NCBI RefSeq assembly: GCF_027924145.1 | Contig: NZ_BRVP01000017.1 | Coordinates: forward strand, 22,757-86,756 | DNA from: Neptunitalea chrysea | GTDB taxonomy: Bacteria; Bacteroidota; Bacteroidia; Flavobacteriales; Flavobacteriaceae | DNA length: 64,000 nt | Direction of reading: 5' to 3' | Shown: piece after piece, positions 1 through 9,216 of the stretch | Layout of the letters: every line of letters starts with the position of its first letter | Position numbering within the stretch: position 1 is the first letter of the stretch | Position numbers and translations under genes: made by a program | Notes under the pieces: generated by a model | Databases searched by the model: none | The model's input: only the letters and a program-made list of their open reading frames with translations | Told to the model about the DNA's origin: nothing

Positions 1-1305
1 CATTGCACTACCATCGGTTAGTAAAGACACAAACTGACAGATGTTTAGTAAGCCTGCATAGGTACTTTCTTTTTCTTTTCTAAACTTTTCCGGCAACATT
101 TCTAATACCAGTTTATCATAATTAGAAGCTACTCCATTATAATAATTAGTATAGGCAGTAATAAATTTATCTAGTAAGGTTTGTAATACCTTATACCCCA
201 TCAACTCTTTTTCTATTACCTCTCTGCTGCGATAAATACGATTTACAGATAACTTAATAATATCATTGATCTGAGCAGTAAACCTACCCTTATCTGTTAG
301 TGTATAATGAAACTCCCCATTTAAAATAGCCTCTTCATTAGCTAAAAACACTGCCACAGCATCTTGTATTAGTTGCCCTATAGCCAATGCTCTTAAATAA
401 CTAACACGCTCTTCTTTAGTATTTAAGCTATGATATTTAGACGTATTAATAGTATCTTTTACAATGGCTACCAAATATTCTAGCGCATAATCCTCATCAA
501 TCAACCCTTTGTTAATACCATCTTCAAAATCTATAATTGTATAACATATATCATCGGCTGCTTCTACTAAAAAAGCCAATGGATGTCGTTGGTAAGCAAC
601 ATCAGCTCCTTCTTTTTTAAACAACCCTAAGTCTTCCGCTACATCCTGAAATAGTGCAACATCATGCTGAAAAAACCCATATTTTTTATCTGCTATTTGA
701 GAAGTAGGCTTTTTAGGTAGTGACTCTTTAGGATATTTAGTAAAGGCCCCAAGTGTTGCATACGATATACGTAGTTCACCACCCACCATATGCATACTAT
801 TATTCAATACCGAAAATCCATTAGCATTTCCTTCAAAATCAACAAGGTCCTGCCATTGCTTATCGGTAAGGTCTTTTTTAAACACCTTTCCGTTACCATT
901 ACTAAAAAATTCGCCAATAGCTTTTTCACCACTATGTCCAAAAGGCGGATTTCCTATATCATGCGCCAGTGCGGCAGCCGCTACAATAGCACCAAAGTCG
1001 TTAATCTGATAACCTAGCTCCTCTTGCAGATACGGATATTTTTTTAAAATCTCTTTACCTACAATTCTTCCTAAACTTCTACCAACCACCGATACCTCCA
1101 AACTATGTGTTAACCTAGTATGGATAAAATCGGTCTTACTAAGGGGTACTACTTGCGTCTTATCTTGCAAACTTCTAAAAGCAGAAGAAAAGATGATACG
1201 ATCATAATCAACCTCAAACCCTAAACGAGTTTCATCTTGCTCTAAACGAATTCTTTGCGACGTATCTCCGTATTTTTTTAAGGATAATAATTGTTCCCAG
1301 CGCAT
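1..1305 (-). CDS. dgt: dGTP triphosphohydrolase (dGTPase), partial at left edge
   Basis: An open frame with no stop runs from an ATG at 1303-1305 to the window edge, giving 435 residues. The family is about 440-450 residues long, so only a short C-terminal tail is missing. The HD-domain metal site is visible: R64 and H67 in HTRLTHSLE, then H115-D116 in AHDIGNPPFGH with H124. The enzyme hydrolyses dGTP (or other dNTPs) to the nucleoside and triphosphate in the cytoplasm. The gene is divergent from the lipoprotein gene that follows. The dGTPase family is secure from these motifs; substrate range is inferred. Confidence 0.93.
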   Translation of the reverse strand, partial: MRWEQLLSLKKYGDTSQRIRLEQDETRLGFEVDYDRIIFSSAFRSLQDKTQVVPLSKTDFIHTRLTHSLEVSVVGRSLGRIVGKEILKKYPYLQEELGYQINDFGAIVAAAALAHDIGNPPFGHSGEKAIGEFFSNGNGKVFKKDLTDKQWQDLVDFEGNANGFSVLNNSMHMVGGELRISYATLGAFTKYPKESLPKKPTSQIADKKYGFFQHDVALFQDVAEDLGLFKKEGADVAYQRHPLAFLVEAADDICYTIIDFEDGINKGLIDEDYALEYLVAIVKDTINTSKYHSLNTKEERVSYLRALAIGQLIQDAVAVFLANEEAILNGEFHYTLTDKGRFTAQINDIIKLSVNRIYRSREVIEKELMGYKVLQTLLDKFITAYTNYYNGVASNYDKLVLEMLPEKFRKEKESTYAGLLNICQFVSLLTDGSAM

Positions 1306-1527
1306 ACCAAAAATTTAGCGCAAGGTAACAAATAATGATCTAATAAGATAGTAGAGTATTTACTTATCAAAAAAGACATGTTAAGTAAATGTTAACAACA
1401 GGAGCTTCCATCAAAAATCTCTTAGTATTAATTTAATCTTTTGATAAAATAGCTTTAACTGTCCTCTTTAAGAAATAAAATTTCTTTGTACCTCAACTTT
1501 TTGGTTATTCAAAAGGCAAAATTAACG

Positions 1528-2787
1528 ATGAAAACAATTTTAAGTAATTCAAACATGAAAAACAACATGAAACTTACAAAATTCTTATTCCTTTCTCTTT
1601 TAGCTACCTTATTTGTTAGCTGTGGAGATGATGATGAAGGTACAACAACAGAACCTGTATCTGACCAAACTAAAAGTGGTGAATTAACTGCTGACGAAAC
1701 TTGGACTAGCGACCAAATTTATCATTTAGATGGTAAAGTAATCGTTGCTGACGGCGTTACTTTAACAATCGAAGCTGGTACAATAATCAAAGGAATGGAA
1801 GGACAAGAAACTTTAGCTTCTGCTTTAGTAGTTGACCAAGGTGGTACACTTATTGCTGAAGGTACTGCTTCTAATCCAATTATCTTTACTTCTGAATTAG
1901 ATAATATAGAAGTTGGTGAAACTGAAGGAACAAACTTAACAACTGCAGATAAAGGTTTATGGGGTGGTGTTATCATTTTAGGATACGCTCCAATCTCTGT
2001 TTCTGGAGATGTTGAAACTGCTCAAATTGAAGGTATCGCTGCTACTGAGTCTTACGGACAATATGGAGGAAATAATCCTGCTGATAATTCAGGATCTTTA
2101 AGCTATATTTCTATTCGTCACGGTGGTGTTACTATCGGTGATGATAACGAAATCAACGGATTATCTTTAGGTGGTGTTGGTTCTGGTACTTCTATCGATC
2201 ACATCGAGATTGTTGGTAACCAAGATGACGGAATCGAGTTCTTTGGTGGAACTGTAAGCGTTTCTTATGCTATTATTTACGATCAAGGTGATGATGGATT
2301 TGATACTGACCAAGCTTGGGCTGGTACTTTAGATAACGGTATGGTTATCTTAGGATCAGGTTCAGGTACTGCATTAGAATTAGACGGGCCAGAAGGATCT
2401 GCTACTACTGAAGATGGTCACACTATCAAAAACGTTACTTTAATTGGTGCTGGTGATAGCAAAATGGCTGACTGTAGAGACGGTCTTATCGCTAACTTAG
2501 AAAACATCTTAGCTTATAACTTTAGCGCTAGCGGAACTGTTAAAATTAACGGTGCTGATGCTGCTACTGAATTATCTGCTGATAGAATTACTTTCTCTAA
2601 CTGGGAAATTGTATTACCTTCAGGTATTACTTCAGTTGACGAATTAATTAGTGGTGATTACACTGCTGGTGATGAAACTAAATTTACTGATAACGCAACT
2701 GCTATTGCTGACGCTGCTTCTGCAACAGTTGGTGCTACTCCATCAGGTTATTCTTGGACTTACGCTGCATCTAAAAGTGCATTCTAA
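1528..2787 (+). CDS. Surface lipoprotein, beta-helix-like, paired with TonB receptor
   Basis: A secreted lipoprotein: a Lys-rich start and hydrophobic segment end in the lipobox LFVSC, followed by an acidic GDDDEG stretch typical of surface-exposed Bacteroidota lipoproteins. The mature part is rich in Gly, Asp, Thr and Ile with right-handed beta-helix character (for example VIVADGVTLTIEAGTII near the start). Similar flavobacterial proteins are often mislabelled multidrug transporter. The ATG at 1528 follows AAAAGG; ATGs at 1555 and 1567 are also possible. The longer frame from 1486 begins with TTG and lies too close to the probable promoter. It sits 100 bp before a TonB-dependent receptor, so a receptor-accessory role is inferred. 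The ligand is unknown. Confidence 0.8.
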   Translation: MKTILSNSNMKNNMKLTKFLFLSLLATLFVSCGDDDEGTTTEPVSDQTKSGELTADETWTSDQIYHLDGKVIVADGVTLTIEAGTIIKGMEGQETLASALVVDQGGTLIAEGTASNPIIFTSELDNIEVGETEGTNLTTADKGLWGGVIILGYAPISVSGDVETAQIEGIAATESYGQYGGNNPADNSGSLSYISIRHGGVTIGDDNEINGLSLGGVGSGTSIDHIEIVGNQDDGIEFFGGTVSVSYAIIYDQGDDGFDTDQAWAGTLDNGMVILGSGSGTALELDGPEGSATTEDGHTIKNVTLIGAGDSKMADCRDGLIANLENILAYNFSASGTVKINGADAATELSADRITFSNWEIVLPSGITSVDELISGDYTAGDETKFTDNATAIADAASATVGATPSGYSWTYAASKSAF

Positions 2788-2814
2788 TCTAAGGATATAC
2801 AACATAAATTAAGG

Positions 2815-2851
2815 CAACATCCAAAGGCAATAATATTGCCTTTGGATGTTG
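2815..2851 (+). terminator. Perfect 16-bp hairpin between lipoprotein and TonB receptor genes
   Basis: CAACATCCAAAGGCAA pairs perfectly with its complement across a 5-nt loop. The sequence after it is TCATTTTAAAA, a weak U tract. This could be a partial terminator or a 3'-stabilising stem that keeps lipoprotein mRNA in excess over the downstream receptor mRNA. Confidence 0.7.
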
Positions 2852-2887
2852 TCATTTTAAAAACTAAAACACGTTATTCAACCTCAC

Positions 2888-5701
2888 ATGTTAAAGAATT
2901 TTTGCTTTTTATTATCTATAGCACTCCTACCTTTGTTTGCTGCTGCACAACAAGGTACTGTAACTGGTAAAGTAATTGACGGCGAATTTAATGATGTATT
3001 ACCATTTGCCAATGTAACCGTAAAAGGAGATTCATCTAAAGGAACAACCTCAGATTTTGACGGGGTATATTCATTATCATTAGATCCGGGAACCTATACA
3101 TTAGTGTTCTCTTTTATTGGTTATAACTCTAAAGAAGTGACCGATGTAGTGGTAAAAGCTAACGAAACGTTAGAATTAAATACCACATTAGGTATGGCCT
3201 CACAAGCTCTAGATGAAGTTGTAGTTACTACAACGGTACGTAAAAACACTGAAGTATCTGTACTTAATTTCCAGAAAAAATCGGTTACCTTATTAGATGG
3301 TTTATCTATGGAAGGTATTAAAAAAACAGGGGCTTCTAGTATTGCTTCTGCTATTAGAACCGTTCCTGGAGTTTCTGTTCAAGATGGTAAGTTCGTATAC
3401 GTACGTGGTTTAGGTGACCGTTATACAAAATCTATCTTAAACGGTATGGATATCCCAGGGTTAGACCCAGATAAAAACACCGTTCAAATGGATATATTCC
3501 CAACAAGTATCTTAGAAAATATTATTGTTGTTAAATCTGCTTCAGCTGATTTACCTGCCGATTTTACAGGCGGGGTAGTTAACATTGTAACTAAAGATTT
3601 CCCTTCACAAAAACAATCATCATTATCATTTTCTGTAGGATATAACCCAGACATGAACATGAAAAGTAACTTTTTAAGTTATGATGGAGGTTCTACAGAC
3701 TTCTTAGGATTTGATGATGGAACTAGAAAAATGCCTATTTCTGCAAATACAAATGTTCCTTCTCCTCCAGGAGATAATGGTACTTTAGAAGGTATTACTC
3801 GTTCATTTACACCTAACATGGCTGCTAAAGAAAAAACTTCTTTACCAAACTTTAGTTTTGGGTATAACTATGGTAACCAATACGACCTAAAAAATGGAAA
3901 TAAATTAGGTATTATTGCTTCATTAGATTACAAAAACAAAACTACTTTTTATGACGATTTTCAAAATGGAATCTATGTAAAATGGAGTGAAAGTAATCTT
4001 TACGACTTACGCGCAGATAGAACCAGAACAGGTGCTAATGGTACCAACTCTGTTTTACTTTCAGGTTTAGCAGGGTTATCTTATAAAACTGAAAAATCTA
4101 AATATCGTTTTAATGTACTTCACATCCAAAATGGTGAAGATAGAGCGGCCATATACAATCAGGTTACAGAAGTATCAAACGTAGTTACAACTCTTAAACA
4201 TTACTTAGAGTACAAACAACGTTCTGTTACTAACATTTTATTATCTGGTAAACATTCTTCTGAAGATGCTTCATTCACTACGGAATGGGCACTTTCTCCT
4301 ACCTTAACTAACGTTCAGGATAAAGATGCAAAATTAACTACCTTTATTGATAATGGTGATGGTACATATATGATTAGTTCTGATGCTGGTTTCCCAGTTA
4401 GATTATGGAGAGATTTAAAAGAGGTTAACCTTATAGGTAAATTAGATTTTACAAAATCGTACGACCTGTTTAAGAACAAATCTCAATTAAAATTTGGTGG
4501 ATTGTACAGCTACAAAAACAGAAATTATACAATCTACAATTATGATGTAGCCTTTAGAGCTATTAATACAAATATTTTTGATGGTGACCCAGATGCGATT
4601 TTATCATATGATAATGTATGGACACCAGCTACCAACAGCGGTTCGTATATTAGAGGTAACTTCCAGCCAATTAACGACTTTGAGTCTACTCAATCTACAG
4701 CTGCAGGTTATGTATCTAACGAATTTAAAGTAACTGAAAAGTTAAAGGCTGTTGTAGGTTTAAGGGCGGAATATTTTACAACATTATTTACAGGTACTGA
4801 TGGTTCTACTGAGTTAAACAATGAACAAACATTAGACGTATTAGATTTATTTCCTTCTGCAAACTTTATCTATGGGTTAAACGATAACAGTAACATTCGT
4901 TTATCTTACTATAGAACTACTGCAAGACCTAGTTTTAAAGAAAAATCATTTGTTCAAATCCGTGATTTATTAAATGGTTTATTATTCTTAGGTAATATGG
5001 ATCTTGTACCTTCTTACATTAACAATATGGATTTACGTTATGAGTTCTTTGGTAATCAAGCACAAATGTTTGCTATAAGTGGTTTCTATAAGGACTTTAA
5101 AAATCCTATTGAGGTTGTTGCCTATGACCAAACGGTACCTGACCAAATTACCCCAAGAAACTCTGAAGCTGCTAGGGTAATGGGAATTGAACTAGAGGCT
5201 CGAAAAAACTTTGGTTTTATTACCAAAGGACTAGAAAACTTAAGTCTTAATTTGAACGTTTCCGTAATTGATTCTAGAATTGACATGGCTACAGAAGAAT
5301 ATGAAGCACGTGTTACTTATACCAGAGATGGTGAAGAGGTAAAAGATTACAGAAAATTACAAGGGCAATCTCCTTACCTAATTAATACTGGTTTAACTTA
5401 TAACAGTGATAATGCTGGTTTAAAAACTGGTGTATATTACAACGTACAAGGAAAAACTTTGGAAGTTGTTGGTAGTGCAGGTCAAATTCCTGATGTATAC
5501 ACAATGCCTTTTCATAGTTTCAACTTCAACTTTTCTAAAACTTTAGATAAAGATAAAAAATCTAAAATCACCTTTAAAGTTGAAAACATCTTAAATGAAA
5601 CTAGAAGAAGCCAGTACGAATCATACAACGCTGCAAATGAAAACTTCTCATTTAGAGCTCCTGGTACTACATTTACTTTAGGATACAGCATGAACTTCTA
5701 A
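2888..5701 (+). CDS. TonB-dependent receptor with carboxypeptidase-regulatory-like N-terminal domain
   Basis: A 937-residue outer-membrane receptor. A signal peptide ending around AAAQQG is followed by a CarboxypepD_reg-like beta-sandwich (about residues 24-105, with TSDFDGVYSL and FSFIGYNSKEV). A plug domain comes next (VPGVSVQDGKFVYVRGLGDRY, GGVVNIVTKDFP), then a long beta-barrel ending in an aromatic residue (TLGYSMNF). Such receptors import ligands energised by TonB-ExbBD. It lacks the SusC-type EVVVVGYG box and has no SusD neighbour, so it is not a classical glycan SusC. The partner is probably the lipoprotein just upstream. The substrate cannot be read from the sequence. Confidence 0.92.
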   Translation: MLKNFCFLLSIALLPLFAAAQQGTVTGKVIDGEFNDVLPFANVTVKGDSSKGTTSDFDGVYSLSLDPGTYTLVFSFIGYNSKEVTDVVVKANETLELNTTLGMASQALDEVVVTTTVRKNTEVSVLNFQKKSVTLLDGLSMEGIKKTGASSIASAIRTVPGVSVQDGKFVYVRGLGDRYTKSILNGMDIPGLDPDKNTVQMDIFPTSILENIIVVKSASADLPADFTGGVVNIVTKDFPSQKQSSLSFSVGYNPDMNMKSNFLSYDGGSTDFLGFDDGTRKMPISANTNVPSPPGDNGTLEGITRSFTPNMAAKEKTSLPNFSFGYNYGNQYDLKNGNKLGIIASLDYKNKTTFYDDFQNGIYVKWSESNLYDLRADRTRTGANGTNSVLLSGLAGLSYKTEKSKYRFNVLHIQNGEDRAAIYNQVTEVSNVVTTLKHYLEYKQRSVTNILLSGKHSSEDASFTTEWALSPTLTNVQDKDAKLTTFIDNGDGTYMISSDAGFPVRLWRDLKEVNLIGKLDFTKSYDLFKNKSQLKFGGLYSYKNRNYTIYNYDVAFRAINTNIFDGDPDAILSYDNVWTPATNSGSYIRGNFQPINDFESTQSTAAGYVSNEFKVTEKLKAVVGLRAEYFTTLFTGTDGSTELNNEQTLDVLDLFPSANFIYGLNDNSNIRLSYYRTTARPSFKEKSFVQIRDLLNGLLFLGNMDLVPSYINNMDLRYEFFGNQAQMFAISGFYKDFKNPIEVVAYDQTVPDQITPRNSEAARVMGIELEARKNFGFITKGLENLSLNLNVSVIDSRIDMATEEYEARVTYTRDGEEVKDYRKLQGQSPYLINTGLTYNSDNAGLKTGVYYNVQGKTLEVVGSAGQIPDVYTMPFHSFNFNFSKTLDKDKKSKITFKVENILNETRRSQYESYNAANENFSFRAPGTTFTLGYSMNF

Positions 5702-5756
5702 CATTCTTTTGAATTAGCTTGATTTAATAAAAATCAAATTTGAATTACTAATATAT

Positions 5757-5787
5757 AAAGAGGGATTATTACTAATCCCTCTTTTTT
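5757..5787 (+). terminator. Rho-independent terminator after TonB receptor
   Basis: AAAGAGGGATT and AATCCCTCTTT form an 11-bp stem around a 6-nt loop, running into TTTTTT. It ends the lipoprotein-receptor unit. Confidence 0.88.
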
Positions 5788-5827
5788 ATTTGGCTTCACC
5801 TTAGCACATTTTATAATTGCCTTTTAC

Positions 5828-5835
5828 TACCTTTG
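5828..5835 (+). promoter_or_regulatory. Putative flavobacterial -7 element (TACCTTTG)
   Basis: TACCTTTG matches the Bacteroidota -7 consensus TAnnTTTG and lies 16 nt before the ABC ATPase start codon. No convincing -33 TTG at normal spacing is visible, so support is moderate. Confidence 0.45.
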
Positions 5836-5851
5836 CTACAAAATACCGCAC

Positions 5852-6787
5852 ATGTTAAAGGTTTCTAATGTATGCTTCTCATACGATGCTAAAAAGGTTT
5901 TAAATAATATTTCATTTTCTGTAAATCAAGGAGAACATATTGCCATTGTAGGCGAAAGTGGCTGTGGTAAAAGTACCCTGCTAAGGTGTTTATATGGGTT
6001 ATACGATTTAGATGAAGGTGAACTAGCCTACAATAATGAGAAAATTTTGGGACCTGCCTATAATCTAGTACCCGGAATGGACTTTATGAAATACCTGGCA
6101 CAAGATTTTGACCTGATGCCTTTTATCACCGTAGCAGAAAACATTGGTAAGTACCTTTCTAATTTTTATAAAGAAGAAAAACAGATACGCATTAAGGAAC
6201 TACTAGACATGGTAGAAATGACACCTTATGCCAATGTAAAAGCCAAACTACTAAGTGGCGGACAAATGCAACGGGTAGCACTTGCTAGAGCTATTGCTAG
6301 AGAGCCAAAAGTATTATTACTAGATGAACCCTTTAGCCATATAGATAGCTTTCAGAAAAATCGCTTGCGCCGTAATTTATTTCGTCATTTAAAAGAAGCT
6401 AACATTACGTGTATTGTAGCCACCCACGACCGAGAAGAGTCGTTACCGTTTGCCGACAAAATATTGGTTATGAAAGCCGGAGAGACACTTTCTTATGACA
6501 CACCCAACACTATATACAACACCCCTAAAAACAAGTACACAGCCGCTTTATTTGGTGATATAAACGTACTAAACAAAAAAGACTTTGGTGGTTATGATGA
6601 AGAATTGATTTGCTACCCACACCAAGTACACATCGTACAAGAAAACGGAACCCCAGCCACTGTAAAAGAATGCTACTACAGAGGTGCCGATTATTTGGTA
6701 ATTGCCGAATTAACTAACAAGCAACAAGTGTTTGTGGAAACAAAAAAGCAATTTACCCTAAACGACACAATTTTAATAACCATCTAG
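5852..6787 (+). CDS. ABC transporter ATP-binding protein (FbpC/PotA-like)
   Basis: A 311-residue ATPase with a complete motif set: Walker A GESGCGKST (34-42), Q-loop region QDFD near 84-87, signature LSGGQ (134-138), Walker B LLLDEP (155-160) and H-loop ATHD near 190-193. About 80 residues follow the ATPase domain and resemble a small TOBE-like regulatory tail, as in ferric-iron or polyamine importers. It powers a membrane transporter from the cytoplasm, but no permease or binding-protein gene is adjacent, so the partner and substrate are unknown. It has its own promoter and follows a strong terminator. Confidence 0.88.
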   Translation: MLKVSNVCFSYDAKKVLNNISFSVNQGEHIAIVGESGCGKSTLLRCLYGLYDLDEGELAYNNEKILGPAYNLVPGMDFMKYLAQDFDLMPFITVAENIGKYLSNFYKEEKQIRIKELLDMVEMTPYANVKAKLLSGGQMQRVALARAIAREPKVLLLDEPFSHIDSFQKNRLRRNLFRHLKEANITCIVATHDREESLPFADKILVMKAGETLSYDTPNTIYNTPKNKYTAALFGDINVLNKKDFGGYDEELICYPHQVHIVQENGTPATVKECYYRGADYLVIAELTNKQQVFVETKKQFTLNDTILITI

Positions 6788-6801
6788 GGACTAGATTTAT
6801 G

Positions 6802-6896
6802 TTACTCAATAATTGAGATTAAATGCTCCGAGACTTATCTCGAAATAGAAATGTTATGCTTACTAAACGCTTCGTGGACTTGCCCCAAAGTAGTTT
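6802..6896 (-). repeat. Dispersed intergenic repeat, copy A (full form)
   Basis: Read on the minus strand this 95-bp block begins AAACTACTTTGGGGCAAG and ends ATTATTGAGTAA, and it contains the stem CGAGA-TAAG-TCTCG. The same sequence, minus exactly 33 internal nt, recurs at 63792-63853, and a diverged relative lies at 20277-20344. It starts at the stop codon of the GreA-like gene. Confidence 0.65.
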
Positions 6897-7368
6897 ACCA
6901 AATATTTTTAACCACAAGCTGCTTCCCCATAAAAGACAACTCATCACCTTCATTAGCACCTAGCAAAGCCTTGCCTACCGGAGATATTGCAGACACCACA
7001 AAATAGCTAGTGCCTTCATACTTTAGTATGCCGTGGCTCACAGCAATAAGATAAGTTCCTAAATTGGTATCTACCAAAGTACCTAACCGTACTCTTTGCG
7101 TATCTTTTTGAGTAGTATTGAGTAACTTATGGATGGTCTGAATATCGGTTTGAACCTCTAATACTTTATGTCCGGTTTTTTCCATTTCTAACTGTACCAT
7201 TGCTCTACCGGTTTCATGCTTATCACCAGCAGTACTCTTAGTCTCAGAAAACAACGACTCTTTTAAATCGGCTAGTGTAGCTTCTAAAGTGGTTAGTTTA
7301 CCTATAAGATGCGTTTTACAGCTCGCTAATAACTCAATCTTTCTTTTTTGCATCCTTGTATTTATCAT
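6895..7368 (-). CDS. GreA/GreB-family transcription elongation factor-like protein
   Basis: A 157-residue protein. The C-terminal part has the Gre domain signature SPVGKALLGANEGDELSF, and the N-terminal half is helical and coiled-coil-like. It also carries the KHETGRAMVQLEMEK region found in the flavobacterial Gre-like family, whose members are often mislabelled 3-oxoacyl-ACP synthase. Gre factors enter the RNA polymerase secondary channel and promote cleavage of backtracked RNA; whether this divergent member does so is inferred. Two ATGs (7368 and 7353) both lie inside the 3' end of mtgA, so the two are translationally coupled. Confidence 0.75.
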   Translation of the reverse strand: MINTRMQKRKIELLASCKTHLIGKLTTLEATLADLKESLFSETKSTAGDKHETGRAMVQLEMEKTGHKVLEVQTDIQTIHKLLNTTQKDTQRVRLGTLVDTNLGTYLIAVSHGILKYEGTSYFVVSAISPVGKALLGANEGDELSFMGKQLVVKNIW

Positions 7369-8041
7369 AATCTAACTTACCCCCATGAAAACGCATTTGT
7401 TGTAATACCCATGCAATTCTTCTTTTAATATACCGTGTTGGTGGGTTGGCTTTATAATTTCTTGGATTTGGTAAAATGGATGCTAATGCAGCAGCATTAC
7501 TTTTAGAGAGTTTACTTGCGGGTCTTATAAACCAGTATTGCGAAGCTGCTTCTACCCCAAAAATACCATTACCCATTTCAATACTATTCAGATACACCTC
7601 CATAATACGTTCCTTGGGCCATATTAACTCTATTAAAAGAGTAAAATATACACCAAACCCTTTTCGAACCCAACTACGATCGGGCCATAAAAAAACGTTT
7701 TTAGCAGTTTGCTGACTAATAGTACTTGCTCCCCTCTTTTTAGTCCCTTTCTTATTATAGTCCATGGCTTGTTCTATAGCCAAGAAATCAAACCCATGAT
7801 GTTTTAAAAAATTCTGATCCTCACTACATACCACCGCTAAATCCATATGTTTAGAAATGTATTTACGCGGAACCCAATCATGTTTAATTTCAAATGCATC
7901 GTTGTCACGATTTTCATAGGCTCTAATAGCCATTAACGGGGTATATGGCACCGGTACAAACCTATATAAAGTTACCCATAGAACGGTAACTACTACAAAC
8001 CAAAAAAAAAGCTTTAACAAAAAGCGAAAGAGTTTCTTCAT
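7334..8041 (-). CDS. mtgA: Monofunctional biosynthetic peptidoglycan transglycosylase
   Basis: A 235-residue GT51 enzyme with one N-terminal membrane anchor (residues about 4-27). The catalytic Glu lies in SEDQNFLKHHGFD (E74). The conserved GASTISQQTAKNVFLWP and ERIMEVYLNSIEMGNGIFGVEAAS motifs are both present. It polymerises lipid II into glycan strands on the periplasmic face. The length is right for MtgA and there is no transpeptidase domain. It is 3 nt from the FAD oxidoreductase stop and overlaps the GreA-like start by 35 nt, so the three minus-strand genes look like one operon. Confidence 0.93.
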   Translation of the reverse strand: MKKLFRFLLKLFFWFVVVTVLWVTLYRFVPVPYTPLMAIRAYENRDNDAFEIKHDWVPRKYISKHMDLAVVCSEDQNFLKHHGFDFLAIEQAMDYNKKGTKKRGASTISQQTAKNVFLWPDRSWVRKGFGVYFTLLIELIWPKERIMEVYLNSIEMGNGIFGVEAASQYWFIRPASKLSKSNAAALASILPNPRNYKANPPTRYIKRRIAWVLQQMRFHGGKLDYDKYKDAKKKD

Positions 8042-8044
8042 ATA

Positions 8045-9160
8045 TTATAACGATTCTAATGCTGCTAATTCTTTACCAATTAAGGTACCAATAGCAATAC
8101 CCATACCACCTAAACGTACACCACAAAACACATTATCAGACATTGCCTTTACAATTGGGCGCTTGGCAGCACCAACTCCCATAATACCGCTCCATCTATG
8201 GGCTACTTTAAATTCAGTATCGGGTAAAATAATTACCCTTAATAATTCCTCCAGCTTTTCTTGTATTAGGATGGTCTGCGCCATGTGCGTAGTGGTTTCG
8301 CCCTGCAAATCTAAATGTCTTCCGCCACCAAACAAAATCCTATCATCAACATTTCTAAAATAATAATACCCCTCTTCTATATGAAACGTACCTTTAATTT
8401 TTAATTCTGGAATAGGTTCTGTAATTAACACCTGAGCACGGGCAGGCTTAACCTCAGTTACTCCTAAATCGCCTGCATACCCATTGGTAGCAATAAATAC
8501 TCGTTTTACTTTTAAATCAAATGCATTAGTGGTTATACTCACCTCACTACCTAAATCTTCAACACCTTCAACAATAACACTATTCAGTACTTTTATATCT
8601 TTAGCATAGGCAATTTTTAGTAAAGACGCCATCATTTTACCGGTATCTAACTGCCCCTCTAAGGTATTGCTCATATAATACTCCTGAATGTTTCCGAAAT
8701 TAAAAACATTCGCTTCTTCTTTAAAAATTTCTTGCTTAAAATAAGGTTTCAAAAGATTGTTTACACGGTCTCTTTGTTCTAGGCACGACTCATAAAACTC
8801 AGGATTGCCTTTCGGGAAAATCTCATAGCCTCCATATTGCTTATAATCCATAGCCTTGTCTCCTACCAAATGTCGTAATGCCTGTAAACCTTCCCATCTA
8901 CTTCTTGCCAAGTGTATCATTTCTTCCTCACTGTGCGTATTCATATCATCTAGTAACTCAGACAAACTACCAAAACAACCAAACCCAGCATTTTTGGTAC
9001 TGGCACCTTGTGGCAGCATACCCCGCTCTAAAATTATGATAGAAGCATTCGGATACTTTTCGCGCAACGCTATAGCACAATTTAAACCTACAATACCGCT
9101 TCCTACAATCGCAAAGTCAATATTCTGAATCCAATTTTTTAATTCCCAATAGCTAAACAT
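8045..9160 (-). CDS. FAD-dependent oxidoreductase (DAO family)
   Basis: A 371-residue flavoprotein. The dinucleotide-binding motif FAIVGSGIVGLNCAIAL begins near residue 17, and ILERG provides the acidic end of the second strand. A STKNAGFGCFGS segment follows and the C-terminal FAD-contact region reads GVRLGGMGIAIGTLIGKELA. It resembles glycine or D-amino-acid oxidase-like enzymes (DAO fold), which oxidise amines or hydroxy acids. The substrate cannot be fixed from the sequence. It is the first gene of the minus-strand trio with mtgA and the GreA-like gene. Confidence 0.85.
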   Translation of the reverse strand: MFSYWELKNWIQNIDFAIVGSGIVGLNCAIALREKYPNASIIILERGMLPQGASTKNAGFGCFGSLSELLDDMNTHSEEEMIHLARSRWEGLQALRHLVGDKAMDYKQYGGYEIFPKGNPEFYESCLEQRDRVNNLLKPYFKQEIFKEEANVFNFGNIQEYYMSNTLEGQLDTGKMMASLLKIAYAKDIKVLNSVIVEGVEDLGSEVSITTNAFDLKVKRVFIATNGYAGDLGVTEVKPARAQVLITEPIPELKIKGTFHIEEGYYYFRNVDDRILFGGGRHLDLQGETTTHMAQTILIQEKLEELLRVIILPDTEFKVAHRWSGIMGVGAAKRPIVKAMSDNVFCGVRLGGMGIAIGTLIGKELAALESL

Positions 9161-9216
9161 AACAATACATTTTCTATTAAAGATAGAAATTAAACATCAA
9201 GATTCCTTCTTGACGA

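Noticed and set aside
790..1017. 75-codon ORF on the + strand
   Set aside because: It lies opposite the dgt gene, whose minus-strand frame has clear HD-domain motifs.
1486..1527. Longer N-terminus for the lipoprotein gene
   Set aside because: The extension starts with TTG at the likely promoter and puts extra residues before the signal peptide.
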